From Larimichthys crocea (lineage: Eukaryota > Chordata > Actinopteri > Sciaenidae): DNA of 64,000 bases. The DNA lies in contig NC_040028.1 of NCBI RefSeq assembly GCF_000972845.2, forward strand, positions 20,765,973-20,829,972, given 5' to 3'. The notes below the pieces were generated by a model. It searched no databases. It was not told the DNA's origin and saw only the letters and a list, made by a program, of their open reading frames with translations. Below are positions 1-10,722 of the stretch, piece after piece. Position 1 is the stretch's first letter; each line of letters opens with the position of its first letter. Both the position numbers and the translations under genes were made by a program.

Positions 1-28
1 GGGTGCTGGCCTCGATAAAGTCGTTCAC
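1..28 (-). CDS. possible partial exon of an upstream gene (weak)
   Basis: Read on the minus strand, a pyrimidine-rich stretch ends in a plausible acceptor (TTTCGCAG, bases 36-29) and is followed by an open frame, VNDFIEAST, that runs off the window edge. This could be the 5' part of an internal exon of a gene that lies outside the window. Only nine residues are visible and I do not recognise a family, so it may be chance. Confidence 0.2.
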
Positions 29-1560
29 CTGCGAAATAAAAAGTGATTTCTTGATTGTGTCACAGCAGAACACCTCACACCGCCACAGCGCCGGATCCTG
101 TCTGAACGCCTCCTCGTGAAAATCCATTTATGGTAGAAATCAAATCAAATTTTTCATCCGCGTCATGCTCTGACCTGAGAACTGCTGTCACAAAAAAAAG
201 TCGTCTCTTTTTGAAGTGCCAAACTCTGTTATTAAAATATGTAAATAATGTTTTTATCGTTGAAAGTTTTAAAAGAAAAGATGAAGGGGTCAAACCTCTT
301 GTATTGTTTACATGTAGTGATTTCTTAGTAACTGTCTTTAAATTGTAAATTTTCTCACTTTTAATTGTCTGTCAGTGTTCAAACATGGGTAGCTGGACAA
401 AGCACTTCACGACCAGGTTAACTGTTGATTCTCAGTAGCACTCTGACTCTGGGAGGTCGTCCAAGGGGGTTATGGCAATCAATAAGTAGCCTATGCATAT
501 CTTATTTTCCACAGACAGTTAAACATCTGAATATTGAAATCATGCTGGATTTGTTTAGGGACAGGTGATCGTATGTACGGCTCATGGCTCATCGTCGTGT
601 TTCTGTGAAGTTGACGTGCTCGGCAGATGCAGCCGGCTGGTTGGTTGAAGAGTTTGAAGCAGTATCTTTATATGCAAGCCAAATCAGTCTGTCCTTTCCT
701 TTTGTTTTGTTTGTTGACATGAATGTAACTCAGAATGTGAAAGTCTCCGCTCACTTTCAACACGTTTGCTTCTCTTCACTCGTCATATCTTGCCAGAAGT
801 TCAAACTGGCCGGTCCTGACTTCTCTAAACTGGCTCGTGCCTGAAGACCAGAAGCTGTGAACTTGTTTGTAAGTTTTTCTAAATCTTGGTAATAAACTGT
901 AAACTCTGTATTAACCCGCCTGTCTGTGTCGGTTATTTAAAGTTACACTCGTAGGTAGAAGGTGTCCTCAGTCTCATGTAGGAGCTGAGAGGCACATCGA
1001 CCACATGAAGATGTCTAATCCTGCAGGTGCTCTGCTCTGGTTCTGTGGAACTGAACAAAAGTAGATTTATCAAGCCAGGTCATGTAAACTTATGACTTTA
1101 TTCTCAGTCTGTGTTTCTTTTTTCTCTGTGGCCCTAATATTCCATCTTTTTATATCCAGCCTTATAGTCTATGGGAAACTGTAAATGATCTAATGATTGC
1201 AACATCATCTAAAATCATCATGTATCCAAAATGATTGAAATGAATGATCACAAACGTTTAAATAATGACAGTGGGTCTAGTTATGTGATAACAATGTGTA
1301 GTGGGCAGTGGAATAACTATTGGTTTCCGTTGGTGGTGACTGCTGATCCTGATCCTGGAACTGATCCTGGTCTGGAGCAGGCTCACTCCACAGAAGAAAT
1401 CTCCATGGTAACTTATACCATCACATATCTACTGCCCCCTATCCCGCTTTTGTGCAACCGGATCACTGGTAAATTGATCCAGGATAGCCAAGATATCCCG
1501 GTTTAATCCCTTATCCTAGTTTTGTGCAATGGGCTCCAGGATTTTAAAGCTGAGTACAAA
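29..1560. other. no gene recognised
   Basis: This stretch has only short, unconvincing open frames and an AT-rich base composition. An AATAAA motif occurs near 890. No splice-bounded coding segments or recognisable protein families were seen. Confidence 0.5.
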
Positions 1561-1579
1561 GTTTTTCAGTTGTGTAAAT

Positions 1580-1665
1580 ATTAGTGCTGTCAAAATTAAG
1601 GCGTTAATTTTGTCGATTAATTTTAAAGAATTAACGCGTTAAAAAAAATTAACGCGGTTTTGTTT
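1580..1665. repeat. dispersed TTAACGCG-type repeat
   Basis: An AT-rich segment has repeated TTAA and AACGCG blocks arranged partly as inverted repeats (GGCGTTAATTTTG, GAATTAACGCG, AATTAACGCGG). This matches the look of a short non-autonomous DNA element common in fish genomes. I did not define its ends. Confidence 0.45.
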
Positions 1666-1920
1666 ACTTTCGGTGGCGGCCGCCATTTTGGATGTGGCAA
1701 AGTAGAGCTTTGTTTCCCAGATATATTAGTGTGTGTGTGAATGGGTGTATAAGAGGCATTAACTTAAAGCCCTCACGGAGACTGCGCCCTTGGCGGTCGC
1801 CCACATTGCCCACAGCTAAAACCGGCCCTGCTTGTATTAGTTTACGGGCAGATCTGCCACATCCAATATGGCGGACATGTTAACGTATCGCAACAACGGA
1901 CCAACCTGCTCAATGAGGCG

Positions 1921-2085
1921 TCTGTGTGTCTATGATCTATCCTAACTAAAGGAGAGTCTGTGTATATATGTCTATGATCTATCCTAACTAAAGGAGAGTC
2001 TGTGTATATATGTCTATGATCTATCCTAACTAAAGGAGAGTCTGTGCATATATGTCTATGATCTATCCTAACTAAAGGAGAGTCT
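1921..2085. repeat. 42-bp minisatellite, array 1
   Basis: About four tandem units of 42 bp are present (1957-1998, 1999-2040, 2041-2082, plus a shortened first unit). Each contains TCTATGATCTATCCTAAC followed by TAAAGGAGAG. The same unit forms a second, longer array at 23546-23972, at the outer edge of copy B. Confidence 0.9.
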
Positions 2086-2715
2086 AAACAGTTTGTAACA
2101 ACACAAGACATCTTATGAACATGATTTTTTCATCACCAAGTATCAAGTGAACAGCTTTCTCCAAGCGCAGTCACTGATGAATGTTGGAAACAGGAGATGA
2201 GCCCCTGGTCTAATGGCCACTGGCTTAAGACAAAACCGTTCTCAAAGACTTTTAGTCACCACTTAGGTAGCACACAATATTCTGAATGAGCCATTTTAAT
2301 CTAGTTATTCTAGATTTAAAATTAATCTATGCCCACCACTAGTTACAAATCTTTTACAGCGACTTCAACATGAGAGCAAAAATATCTGAAGATTTTCTTC
2401 CAGGTTAAATTCTGAAATGGAGGTTCTCAGGTGTTTTACTGCAGGAATAAAAATAAGATCCATCTGGTTTGAAACAGTATCTGCACTCATAGTTCTGCAT
2501 CATGAAACAAGTCTTTGAGCAGTTGTCTTCATCATCAATGCATCATCTCATCGGTCAGTTTACAGTTAAAAACAGTCTCTTACTTTGTGTCTGAGGGTCC
2601 AGGTCCATCACTGAAGTATAGAGAAGATCTTTGGACTCGTCACTCTTCATAGACAGACAGGGATCCTGGAGACTCTGCTCTCCGTCTGTTGGACTGAACT
2701 CTGCAAACACCAACA
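2086..2715. repeat. direct segmental duplication, copy 1 (NLR region)
   Basis: About 620 bp beginning with CAGTTTGTAACAACACAAG and ending just past an exon-like segment recurs at 3963-4580. The copies differ by many small indels and substitutions. The pair looks like a duplication within a decaying NLR locus. Confidence 0.8.
2584..2700 (-). pseudogene. NLR-family N-terminal exon, copy (minus strand)
   Basis: On the minus strand, an acceptor (TTTGCAG) and a donor (GTAAGA) bound a 117-bp open segment containing CLSMKSDESKDLLYT and ending DLDPQTQ. Short exons with an S-x-KSD-x-SK core are typical of the repeated N-terminal exons of teleost NLRC3/NLRP12-like NOD-like receptors, which are cytosolic innate immune sensors. 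Related segments lie at 4445-4564 and 4796-4909, so this is the third exon-like unit of a minus-strand series. No FISNA, NACHT or LRR sequence was recognised in the window, so it is a remnant or a fragment of a gene extending left. The family call rests on memory of the motif. Confidence 0.55.
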
Positions 2716-3119
2716 TGTTTTTATTCAGTTGTGGAAATGTCTGTGAATTAACTGTGAATTGTGGGTAATTGAAACAGACTGTATCATAGAGGATAAAAAC
2801 ATTCCAACAGATTTATTTGTAAGTAGAACTTTATCAAGTTTGATTATTTTATTGAACAATATTATGTAGTCCACAGACTCAAATGTGTGTCTTCAACAGT
2901 CTCTGTGTGCTCTGGGCTGTAAAGTGTGGTCCAGGTACAGAGATCACCTGTGCAGGTAGGGGCGTGGCCTCAGCACCCTGCAGTAAGCAGTGTGCTATGT
3001 GCATGTGACTGAGGAAGAGAGCGATATTCAAGTGACCTGCAGGAAATCTGTTGTTTTCAGTCAAGATGATGATAAAATATATTTCCAACTATATTAAGTT
3101 CACTGTTCTACAGTTTTGT

Positions 3120-3205
3120 AAATTCCTGATGATTCCCATAAATTCCAGTTAATTCCCATTGAAAGTTTCCAACCTTGAATGTTCCCAGAATTTTGCAACC
3201 CTGAT
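3120..3205. repeat. GGGAATT-type dispersed repeat fragment
   Basis: Runs such as TTCCCATAAATTCC and AATTCCCATTG, ending in TTTTGCAACCCTG, match two other segments in the window (48065-48290 and 50480-50580). This is a dispersed teleost repeat with internal near-palindromes. Confidence 0.6.
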
Positions 3206-3274
3206 TCATGCATATTTATTATCAGGTGTTTGATAATGGGATATGGGTTTGTAAATAGGTGTTTTACTTTATAT

Positions 3275-3350
3275 ATCAGTGGTGGGCCGTTATCTGCGTT
3301 AACGCAGTGAGACTGTTATCGGGCGATAAACAAATGATCACCGTTAATCT
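3275..3350. repeat. short MITE-like repeat (GTTAACGC / CGGGCGATAA)
   Basis: The sequence GTGGGCCGTTATCTGCGTTAACGC and the following ATCGGGCGATAA block resemble a common fish non-autonomous DNA element. Only one end is evident here. Confidence 0.4.
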
Positions 3351-3962
3351 ATTCTCAAAGCTCCTCCAGCCTTTGAGGTCACTTCTTGACTTTTTTCTCT
3401 TTTGTTGGTTGTTGTTTTCTCACTGTAACTCTGTGGAGTCCTGTCCTCTCTAACGAGTTGTTCTTAGAGAGTTTTGTGCTTTTTCTCCATTGGTGTTTTT
3501 AAATGCCGCCTCCACCTGGACCACGCTGCCTTTGTTTACTCCGGGGAACAGCTGATCGTGCTAAGACCAGCCGATATACCAGCTGAACTCTGGAGGAAAA
3601 CCACTGAGGTGCAGAGGAGGGTCGAGACCGGACGGGCTTGTGAGGGACAGGATTTGGGCCGTGTCTCCCCTCTGTTGTTATGGACATGTGTGGTCTCTTG
3701 CAACAAATAGACGAGCTGACCGCGCTAACGGAGCCACGCATGCCAGTCTGATGTGCTGCACTGAGACACTACGGACCAGAGCTTTCCAATGGAAGTTTGT
3801 GCAGAGGAGGAGATCTAGTCTGTCACCAGAACGCGTGAACAGCTGGTCTGTCTGAGTGACTGCTGGAAGAAGGAATAGAGCTTGGACTGATTGACCAAAG
3901 CTACTGACGTAACAGTTCATAGACTCTTATGTAGGCTTACAGTTCAACATTCAGTTAACTGA

Positions 3963-4580
3963 TACAGTTTGTAAACACAAGTCATCTTCTTTGAACATGA
4001 TTTTATTTCATCACCAAGTATCAAAGTAGAACAGCTTTCTCAAGCAGTCACTGATGCATGTTGGAAACAGGAGATGAGCCCTGGTCTATGGCCACTGGCT
4101 TAAGAAACCCGTTCTCAAAGACTTTTAGTCACCACTTAGGTAGCACACATATTTGAATGAGCCATTTTAATCTAGATTATTCTAGATTTAAAAATTATCT
4201 ATGCCCACACTAGTTTACAAATCTTTACAGCGACTTCAACCTGAGAGCAAAATATCTGAAGTTTTCTTCCAGGTTAATTCTGATGGGTTCTCAGGTGTTT
4301 ACGCGGAATAAAATAAGATCCATTTGATTTGAACAGTATCTGCACTCATAGTTCTGCATCATGAAGACAAGTCTTTGAGCAGTTTGTCTTCATCATCAAT
4401 GCATCATCTTCATCAGGTCAGTTTACAGTAAAACAGTCTCTTACTTTGTGTCTGAGGGTCCAGGTTCATCACTGAAAGTAGAGGAAGATCTTTGGACTCG
4501 TCATCTCTTCATAGACAGACAGATGGATCCTGGAGACTCTGCTCTCCGTCTGTTGGACTGAACTCTGCAAACACAACATG
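3963..4580. repeat. direct segmental duplication, copy 2 (NLR region)
   Basis: This is the second copy of the 2086-2715 segment, starting with CAGTTTGTAAACACAAG. It carries its own exon-like unit at 4445-4564. Confidence 0.8.
4445..4564 (-). pseudogene. NLR-family N-terminal exon, frameshifted copy
   Basis: This is the counterpart of 2584-2700, with the same acceptor and donor contexts. The minus-strand frame opens with FSPTDGEQSLQDPS and then meets a stop, because an indel near 4523-4525 shifts the downstream KSD-x-SK part out of frame. It ends in NLDPQTQ before a GTAAGA donor. It is read as a broken duplicate exon of a teleost NLR-like gene. Confidence 0.5.
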
Positions 4581-4795
4581 TTTTATATTCAGATCACATG
4601 ATCTTTGATAAATTGTCCCTTGGATCAGATTACAAGCTTTTCTATGTGACTGACAGCTGTCACAGACACTAGAGGAAGATGCCACAAATTTATGTTTGCA
4701 ATCACATTTTAGTGGAGATTTGAAAATATGAACACAAATCAACAGAGGGAACTGAAAATGAGTCAAATCCATGAGTTAGTATCAGTTCTTCTTAC

Positions 4796-4909
4796 TTGTG
4801 TCTGGGGTCCAGGTTCTTACTGAAGTTTGGCATAACACCTTTGGACCGGTCACTCTTCTTAGACAGACGTCTGGATCCTGGAGATCTGCTCTGTCTCCTC
4901 TTCCTCCAT
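4796..4909 (-). pseudogene. NLR-family first coding exon remnant
   Basis: The minus strand has an ATG (4909-4907) followed by an acidic MEEEETEQ start. After a frame change comes SRRLSKKSDRSKGVMPNF and NLDPRHK, then a GTAAGA donor. The SKKSDRSK core is the N-terminal motif repeated in teleost NLRC3-like proteins. The start and the core lie in different frames, so the exon is broken or the sequence has an indel. It lies upstream (in minus-strand order) of the two related exon units at 4445-4564 and 2584-2700. Confidence 0.5.
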
Positions 4910-5419
4910 CTTCTGACTTCAGTCAGTCTGAGGTAGAAACAAGTTTCACTTGAAATCACCATTCCCTTCAAATGATGTTCAGGACATTTCAATGTGGCCG
5001 TCAATAATCTCAGAGACAAGTGAAGAAGGGCTTTCTATGCTCTAAAACATTCTTTAAATATGATTACCTGTTAGAATCTGGCTCCAATATTCACATCTAT
5101 AGTTGAACCAATCATACTGTAGGGTAGTGAAGTGTAGGGTCCTCTCATCAATCAAGAATCCAGAGAAACATGTGACAAACAGCCAATAGAAAGCCTGTAA
5201 GAGCATTCTCAGTGCACAGGAACACCCCCAACAATGAATGCAGAGCTGAACTCGCCAAGTTCAACTTTTAATGAGGATCCAAAAAAGATCCAATCAAATT
5301 CTACAATCACTGATCAAAGGAAGTGAGCCCAACTCCTCCATTACAAAGCTCTCCATTGGCAGGAGGAGAACATAGAGAGGACCCCCTCAGCTGCTGAGGC
5401 TCACCTCCCCTAACAGCCC

Positions 5420-5720
5420 TCATGCAGTCTGGACCAACCAAATTACAGCTACAGAGAAAGAAAACTACATTAACTATTGGACATCGAGCACAGACACTAA
5501 AGCAAACTTCAAACAGGAAGTACACAGTGGACGACTATTTGACCACAGTGACTCAAGACAAACTGAGAAAGACGTCCACAGAGAGAGCTGGAGACATTTC
5601 CTGTTACACTGTAGCTCATGTGATCACATCAGAACAAAGTTCTTCCCTCAGATTAAACAGAACTCCCAGATTCAGACTGACATGGAGACACAGTGTCAGC
5701 AGCATGTTAGAGCACAGTGA
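5420..5720 (+). mobile_element. LINE-derived C-terminal fragment
   Basis: One plus-strand frame reads HFLLHCSSCDHIRTKFFPQI, the cysteine/histidine-containing tail common in fish LINE-encoded or LINE-captured proteins. The upstream sequence is in other frames, so the fragment is degraded. It is interrupted at its right end by the hAT element at 5715. Confidence 0.5.
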
Positions 5721-6291
5721 TGGGAAGTTCAGCTCTTTGCAAAGATTCGTCTCTTTTGACTCGCCTCCCTTTCGAGGAGCCGGCTCCTCAAATGACTCTT
5801 CATTTCGTATTTAGCATTTTATATTAGCCTGATTTAGCAATTATGAATGATTGTGTGTATTAAGACATTTTACATTCAGTGTTTTCATAAAAGTTTATCT
5901 GTTATGAATTTCTTCATCTGTGCAGGTTTGTTGTCGTCTCTGCTCTGACGATATTTTCCACTTTACAAATTCTGCACTCACTTTCAGTCTCGAAATGATT
6001 GAAATGCAGCCAGATGCTGCTTCTTTTTCAGTTATCACTCTTTTCTTTACTCCTCTACACTCGCAGGCTTTTTGGAGTGTCTGCCCCCGTCCTTCTTTCA
6101 CATAACGGGATGATCCTAGTCTGTCCTTGCATGCAACTGGCCCCCCACGGTGTGCCCGTCAAAGTAACCTGCCTGCATGGATTCTGAGCAGGACGGCTGA
6201 AGATTCGGCTCTCGTCGACGGGAGTCTGTTCTTGTGGTTCACTTTGAAGAATCGTCTCTACGAGCCGGCTCGTTCATGAACGACATCACTA
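5715..6291. mobile_element. non-autonomous hAT element with 8-bp target duplication
   Basis: The left end CAGTGATGGGAAG and the right end GACATCACTA are inverted. Both sides are flanked by the 8-bp direct repeat TTAGAGCA (5707-5714 and 6292-6299), the target-site duplication size typical of hAT transposons. No transposase frame was found. The start of repeated block A (5903) lies inside this element; copies B and C carry only its right part. Confidence 0.8.
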
Positions 6292-6403
6292 TTAGAGCAT
6301 GTGACAGCCTGAGGGACAAGCAGCACAACACATGACAACACAGACCGTCTGCTCACAACACTCTGCCATCTACATCTGACTGTTCCCCAAACCGCTGGAA
6401 ACG

Positions 6404-6444
6404 CAACACACACACACACACACAACACACACACACACACACAC
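6404..6444. repeat. (CA)n microsatellite, copy A
   Basis: A CA dinucleotide run with two interruptions. Homologous runs occur at 23006-23045 (as GT) in copy B and at 24808-24848 in copy C; the three differ in length and interruptions. Confidence 0.85.
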
Positions 6445-6591
6445 CCGGATAATATCTTGTTATTGAACTTAATGAATTGGGTTTTATTTCCTCATCTCGT
6501 TAATGAGTTGTATTATTTGTGACTCTTTGGTAATATTGTTATTTTTCCAATTAAACTCGACTGAACTGAATTTATAACTGCGTTTGCCAGA

Positions 6592-6601
6592 TCTCGCGAG
6601 A
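6592..6601. promoter_or_regulatory. TCTCGCGAGA palindrome beside a (GCT)n run
   Basis: The palindrome TCTCGCGAGA is a known core-promoter motif of vertebrate housekeeping promoters. Here it is followed by GTTGCTGCTGCTGCTG. It recurs in copies B and C at homologous positions. No gene start could be tied to it. Confidence 0.4.
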
Positions 6602-6814
6602 GTTGCTGCTGCTGCTGCTGAGGCAGACGGGTGTCGATCAAAGTTGAATTTCTCTGATTGGTCGCTTGTGAAAAATCTTTTTAGTGTCACAATGTTCAAA
6701 GTTTCTTTCACCGTCTCTGAAAACACACTGAGGACGTAGACGAGGAAAAAACTAGAGGCATTCACGACGACAGCTACGTGTTCTCTTGCTGTTTGAAACT
6801 GCGTCACACTGACG

Positions 6815-7615
6815 GGCACCAGTTAACACGGTCACTCGTTGAACCGAAAACACCGGCGAGTCGGAGAATGAAGCAGTTTGTGTTGAGCCAATAATAAAAT
6901 AATGTAATAAATCAAATGTTGGATTAACACTCACCTGCCCTCAGCCTTCACTTCTCCTCCTTCTGCTCTGCGACCTCAACATGAGAGTCTGAACAAACAC
7001 TTTCACTTTCAGGGTCCCTCCCTGTTCTGTGGACAGGAAGTCACTCAGGAAGCTGTCCCCCAGTTTGACACGTTGGACAAGTGCAGGGGACATGCCAGGC
7101 ACGGGACATGATTTGGGGGACAGTGCTGTGAGACATGGCGGGGTGTATTCACACACGACCTTGAATGTGTTTCCTCCTTGTGTTGTATAATATGCTTTGA
7201 TTCTTGTGCTTTCTTCTTGTAGAGTCACTGTGTGTTGATGAGTTTGAAAGGAGCTGCTGGTTCACCGTTTGTCATTGATCCTTATTCACATAAAGGAACA
7301 TAATGTTACACTTTGTGTATTTATATTTATATGGATGTGTTTTTATCCGACAGAGTCTTGGGCCCACTGAGGAAGGAAAAAAGCATTTTTTTTTAAGTCC
7401 GATGATAACCAGTTACAACGGTCACTCGTTGAACCGAAACACCGGCGAGTCGGAGAATGAAGTCGATTTTGTGTTGAGACCAATAATAAAATAATGTAAT
7501 GAATCAAATGTTGGATAACACTCCCACCCTGCCCAGCCTTCACTTCTCCTCCTTCTGCTCTGCGACCTCAACATGGATCTGAACAAACACTTTCACTTTC
7601 AGGTCCCTCCCTGTT
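6815..7615. repeat. partial tandem duplication inside block A
   Basis: A segment of about 200 bp, from the ACACGGTCACTCGTTGAACC motif through CCTCAACATG and a CCCTCCCTGTTCT end, occurs at about 6830-7030 and again at about 7415-7613. In copy C the pair lies at 25226-25430 and 25815-26023, about 590 bp apart. Between the two units lies sequence of unknown nature with broken frames on both strands. Confidence 0.75.
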
Positions 7616-7779
7616 TCTACGTTTACACTGTGAAAACTGGCCCGGGCCACTTGCTGGACGATTTTGTGGCCCCTTACTTGACATCATGTGTGTCAAGAGG
7701 ACACACCATTTTAGGCATATATGCGGTGCAGCATGTGCATTTTCATCACTCTTGAGCATTAAAATAGAGCAGCAAAAAC

Positions 7780-8047
7780 ATCAGGAAATATGATATGAAA
7801 TCTGGTTCAAACATCCAATTGCACAGCAGGGGAGGGAAATAACGTCCCATGTGGGTAACCAGCTCAACTAACAGGGAACGAAGAAGCAGATAAAACTGCA
7901 AAGGAGGCAGCAAGAAAGAGGGGTGGAAATGCAAAGTGAAGCAGAAGGAAATAAGTTAATATGGAAAGAAAATATCATCAATGGGAAACAACATTGGAAG
8001 AAGCAGGAAAGGGGAAGACATTTATATAAAGTACAAAGTGTAGCAGA

Positions 8048-8050
<3 letters not shown>
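7780..8050 (+). mobile_element. LINE RNase H-domain tail (I/Nimb-like), copy A
   Basis: The better-preserved copy C frame reads NEEADKTAKEAAKKEE and later HLYKVQSVAG. This resembles the end of the RNase H domain of fish I/Nimb-type LINEs. In copy A the same stretch is frameshifted. It is followed by a GATA microsatellite (8048-8082). Confidence 0.55.
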
Positions 8051-8078
<28 letters not shown>

Positions 8079-8539
8079 GATATGATGATAGATATACTTT
8101 ATTTTATCGCAAGCTGGGAAATTACAGTGCAGCAAGCATTACAAACAGTGCGATAGAACACAACATAAGAATAAACATAAAGAAACAACTCTACATAATA
8201 AAAATATCAAAATGCGCTAATATAAATAATATGTAAATAATTTCCTGTATCTGGGGTGGGGGTGTGTGGAGGGTAGCAGAAGCAGAGCAGGTGACCATTA
8301 GCAGATTAAGATCGGCACGAGTAAACTGAATAACACTCTTAATATAACAGGAAAACATCCAACAGTCGGGTAGCTGTGGAGAGAGACAGTGGGATGTGAT
8401 TACAGCGTGTTCTAGATATGAAGAGGGAGAGATGAGTACAGAGCTGCGGAAGGGCTGGGGAACAGTGGAGAATAACTTCAAGAGTTAAGTAGATGTGGAA
8501 CTCTAAGTAAGGGAGGAGAGTCACTTGAGATTTCTCGTC

Positions 8540-8860
8540 TCAACAGCTCTGCACTGGTTACCCACAATTGATTTTAGCTTCTCTTAGTTGTTTTAAATCA
8601 CTGAATGTCCCTGGCACCGACCTACCTTTGTGGACATGCTACAGAAGTATTGTACCAAGCAGGTCCTCAGATCTCGGCATCTGGACTCCTAGTTGTCCCC
8701 AGAACCTCACAAAAGCAAGTTTGGTGAGGCGGCTTTTAGCTTCTGCGGCCTCATCTGTGGAACAGCTGTCTAGGATCTGAGGGAAAAACAAGGAAGATGA
8801 AGACATCCCTCTTTAGCGGGCTGTTACCTACGCTGCCATTCACTGCTGAGTTTGTATGTT
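8540..8860 (+). mobile_element. LINE (L2/Rex-like) reverse transcriptase 3' fragment, copy A
   Basis: Degraded frames encode LHWLP, CFKSLNV and WTPSCPQNL-like pieces. These correspond to the LHWLP...FKSLNVLAPTYL signature near the C terminus of L2/Rex-type LINE ORF2. Homologous fragments are at about 20640-20915 (copy B, minus) and 26960-27260 (copy C). Confidence 0.6.
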
Positions 8861-9209
8861 TTTCCTGATCACTTACTTTTATCTCTGGTGCTATTCACTG
8901 CACAGGTCTGATCTATTTCACTGCAACTGTTCTCTAAATTTGCTTTGTACCCTATTAGTCTGAATGTTTCTTATTATTTGTTTCATTGTTGTTAGTTTTA
9001 ATGCTTTTTACTTTTCTTCTAATCTCTAGTTTTCATTGCAGCTGCGCTCTCTAAACCTTAAGAACTGTTAGTTTTTTTATAAATTAATGAATAATAAATT
9101 AAGTTGAATCAAATATAGCAGAAGAGGAAACAAGACAGTCAGCAGGTGGCGCTAAATGCGACATTAGGATGCAGACTGCCAATAAACGACAAAGAAGAAG
9201 AAGACGTAT

Positions 9210-9306
9210 TATACCGCCTGACGTCATCGGGCCACCTGTGACGTAACATCCGCTTCACCGTTTGCATCTCGCGCACAGACGGAGCAGCCCGCGAGCCCCT
9301 CATCAG
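9210..9306 (+). promoter_or_regulatory. TXNDC9 promoter and non-coding exon 1, copy A
   Basis: A CpG-rich segment contains the cAMP-response palindrome TGACGTCA, a TGACGTAA half-like site, and then a likely 5' UTR exon ending CATCAG before a GTAACC donor. The intact counterpart in copy C is at 27640-27731. Confidence 0.5.
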
Positions 9307-9904
9307 GTAACCGGGCCGGTTAACGGCGGTCAGAGGTGTTCACGGTTAAACGGGAACGTGAACGCACCTGTGACGTCTGCTGTGTCTCACCTGTTGATGA
9401 CGTAGTCTGCGTGTCCTGGGTGTTAGCCGTTAGCCCGTTAGCATGCTAACCTGAGCCGTAGCGTTGTCTGACGTCACTTCACTAACTAACTCACTAACTA
9501 AACTAACTAACTAACTAACTAACTAAGTGTGTGTGTTAATGTAGATCTAGCTGCACGTGATGGTCAGGTGAACCGAGGTGAGCAACGTGGACAGTGTGTT
9601 AGCGCAGCTAGGCTAAGTGAGCTTAACAAGGCCGTTACCATGGCTTGTCTGTTACCGTAAAGACGGCGAGGGAGCTGCGTGCGCAGGCCGCAAACAGCTG
9701 TCATGTTGATACGTCAGAGTGGCAGCGCAGTCACAACGTCCATGGACGTCACACCATGACTCACCGCCTATTGAACAAAAGCAATAAATCAATTAAGCAA
9801 AACGTGACGTGGAACAAGAAAAGTTCTGAGGTGGACCGGCTTTGCCGGACGCACCTGATTCGGGACGACCTCAGACGTCGCTGGCGAGGAGCTAGTGAGT
9901 GACC

Positions 9905-10080
9905 GCACCTGAGGGGGGAGGACGTACCTGAGTGATGCACCTGAGGGGGTGACGCACCTGGGGGGAGACGCCACCTGAGGGGGAGGGCTGAGGAGGACGC
10001 ACCTGAGGGGTGACGCCACCTGAGGGAGAGGGACGCACCTGAGGGGGTGACCACGCACCTGGAGGGGGTGATGTCTCCGG
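9905..10080. repeat. GC-rich minisatellite (CACCTGAGGGGGTGACG-like), copies A/B only
   Basis: About ten imperfect units of 17-25 bp contain GCACCTGAGGGGG. It has a counterpart in copy B at about 19425-19590 (inverse) but is absent from copy C, where a hAT-like segment occupies the interval. Confidence 0.85.
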
Positions 10081-10129
10081 TCTCGCTGCGCCATGGCTCC
10101 GGAACGACTGCGGCAATCCGGCAGCCCTC

Positions 10130-10722
10130 CACTACGGAAGCCCTAAAAGGCCTCCACATATACATACAGACATTTTTATTCCACCTGTTTTCCCGTGATT
10201 AACGAGATAATTAATTCGAGATCTCGAGAAAACAAACGATGTCTAGTGTATTAATAAGTGCGCCCGTATTGATCTCAGGACTGAGTGGGATGAGCCAAAG
10301 TGTATCAACTCTGTCCAGAAATTATGGATCAAACAGATTTTACAGTAGAGTAATATTGCACATGATGCCTTTTTCATTCAAATATGAAACTTTGAGGTGA
10401 ATTTCTCCCAAAATGATTCAGTAAATATGCTTTTACTGAGTGAGTGAACCAGTCAGGATGGTCCTGAGATCAAGTGTTCAACCTTTGTCAGAAATTTGGA
10501 TCAAACTGATTTTACAGTGGTAACAGGTTTGCTGGCTCCGTACATGGACTACATGCATTAACCGTACATTCTGTAATACGGGCGCACTTGATTTAATACA
10601 CTTAGACTATCATTTTGTTCTCGAGATCTTGAATTAATTATCTCGTATCACGGGAAAACGGGTGGAAAAGTATGTATGTATGTATAGTATGTATGTGACC
10701 CTTTAGTGCTTCCGTAGCAGAG
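10130..10722. mobile_element. foldback MITE with long inverted arms, copy A
   Basis: The left arm contains ACTACGGAAGCCCTAAAAGG and ACGAGATAATTAATTCGAG. The right arm contains the reverse complements, ending in GTGCTTCCGTAG. Arms and core total about 590 bp with no coding capacity. A copy is in block B (18775-19366); block C has the core and right arm only. Confidence 0.7.

Noticed and set aside
5422..5814. A 130-codon plus-strand frame
   Set aside because: It overlaps a LINE fragment whose recognisable peptide is in another frame, and it runs into the left end of the hAT element.
9761..10165. Minus-strand frames of 74-134 codons rich in Pro, Ser and Arg
   Set aside because: They fall on the GC-rich minisatellite of copies A and B and disappear in copy C.
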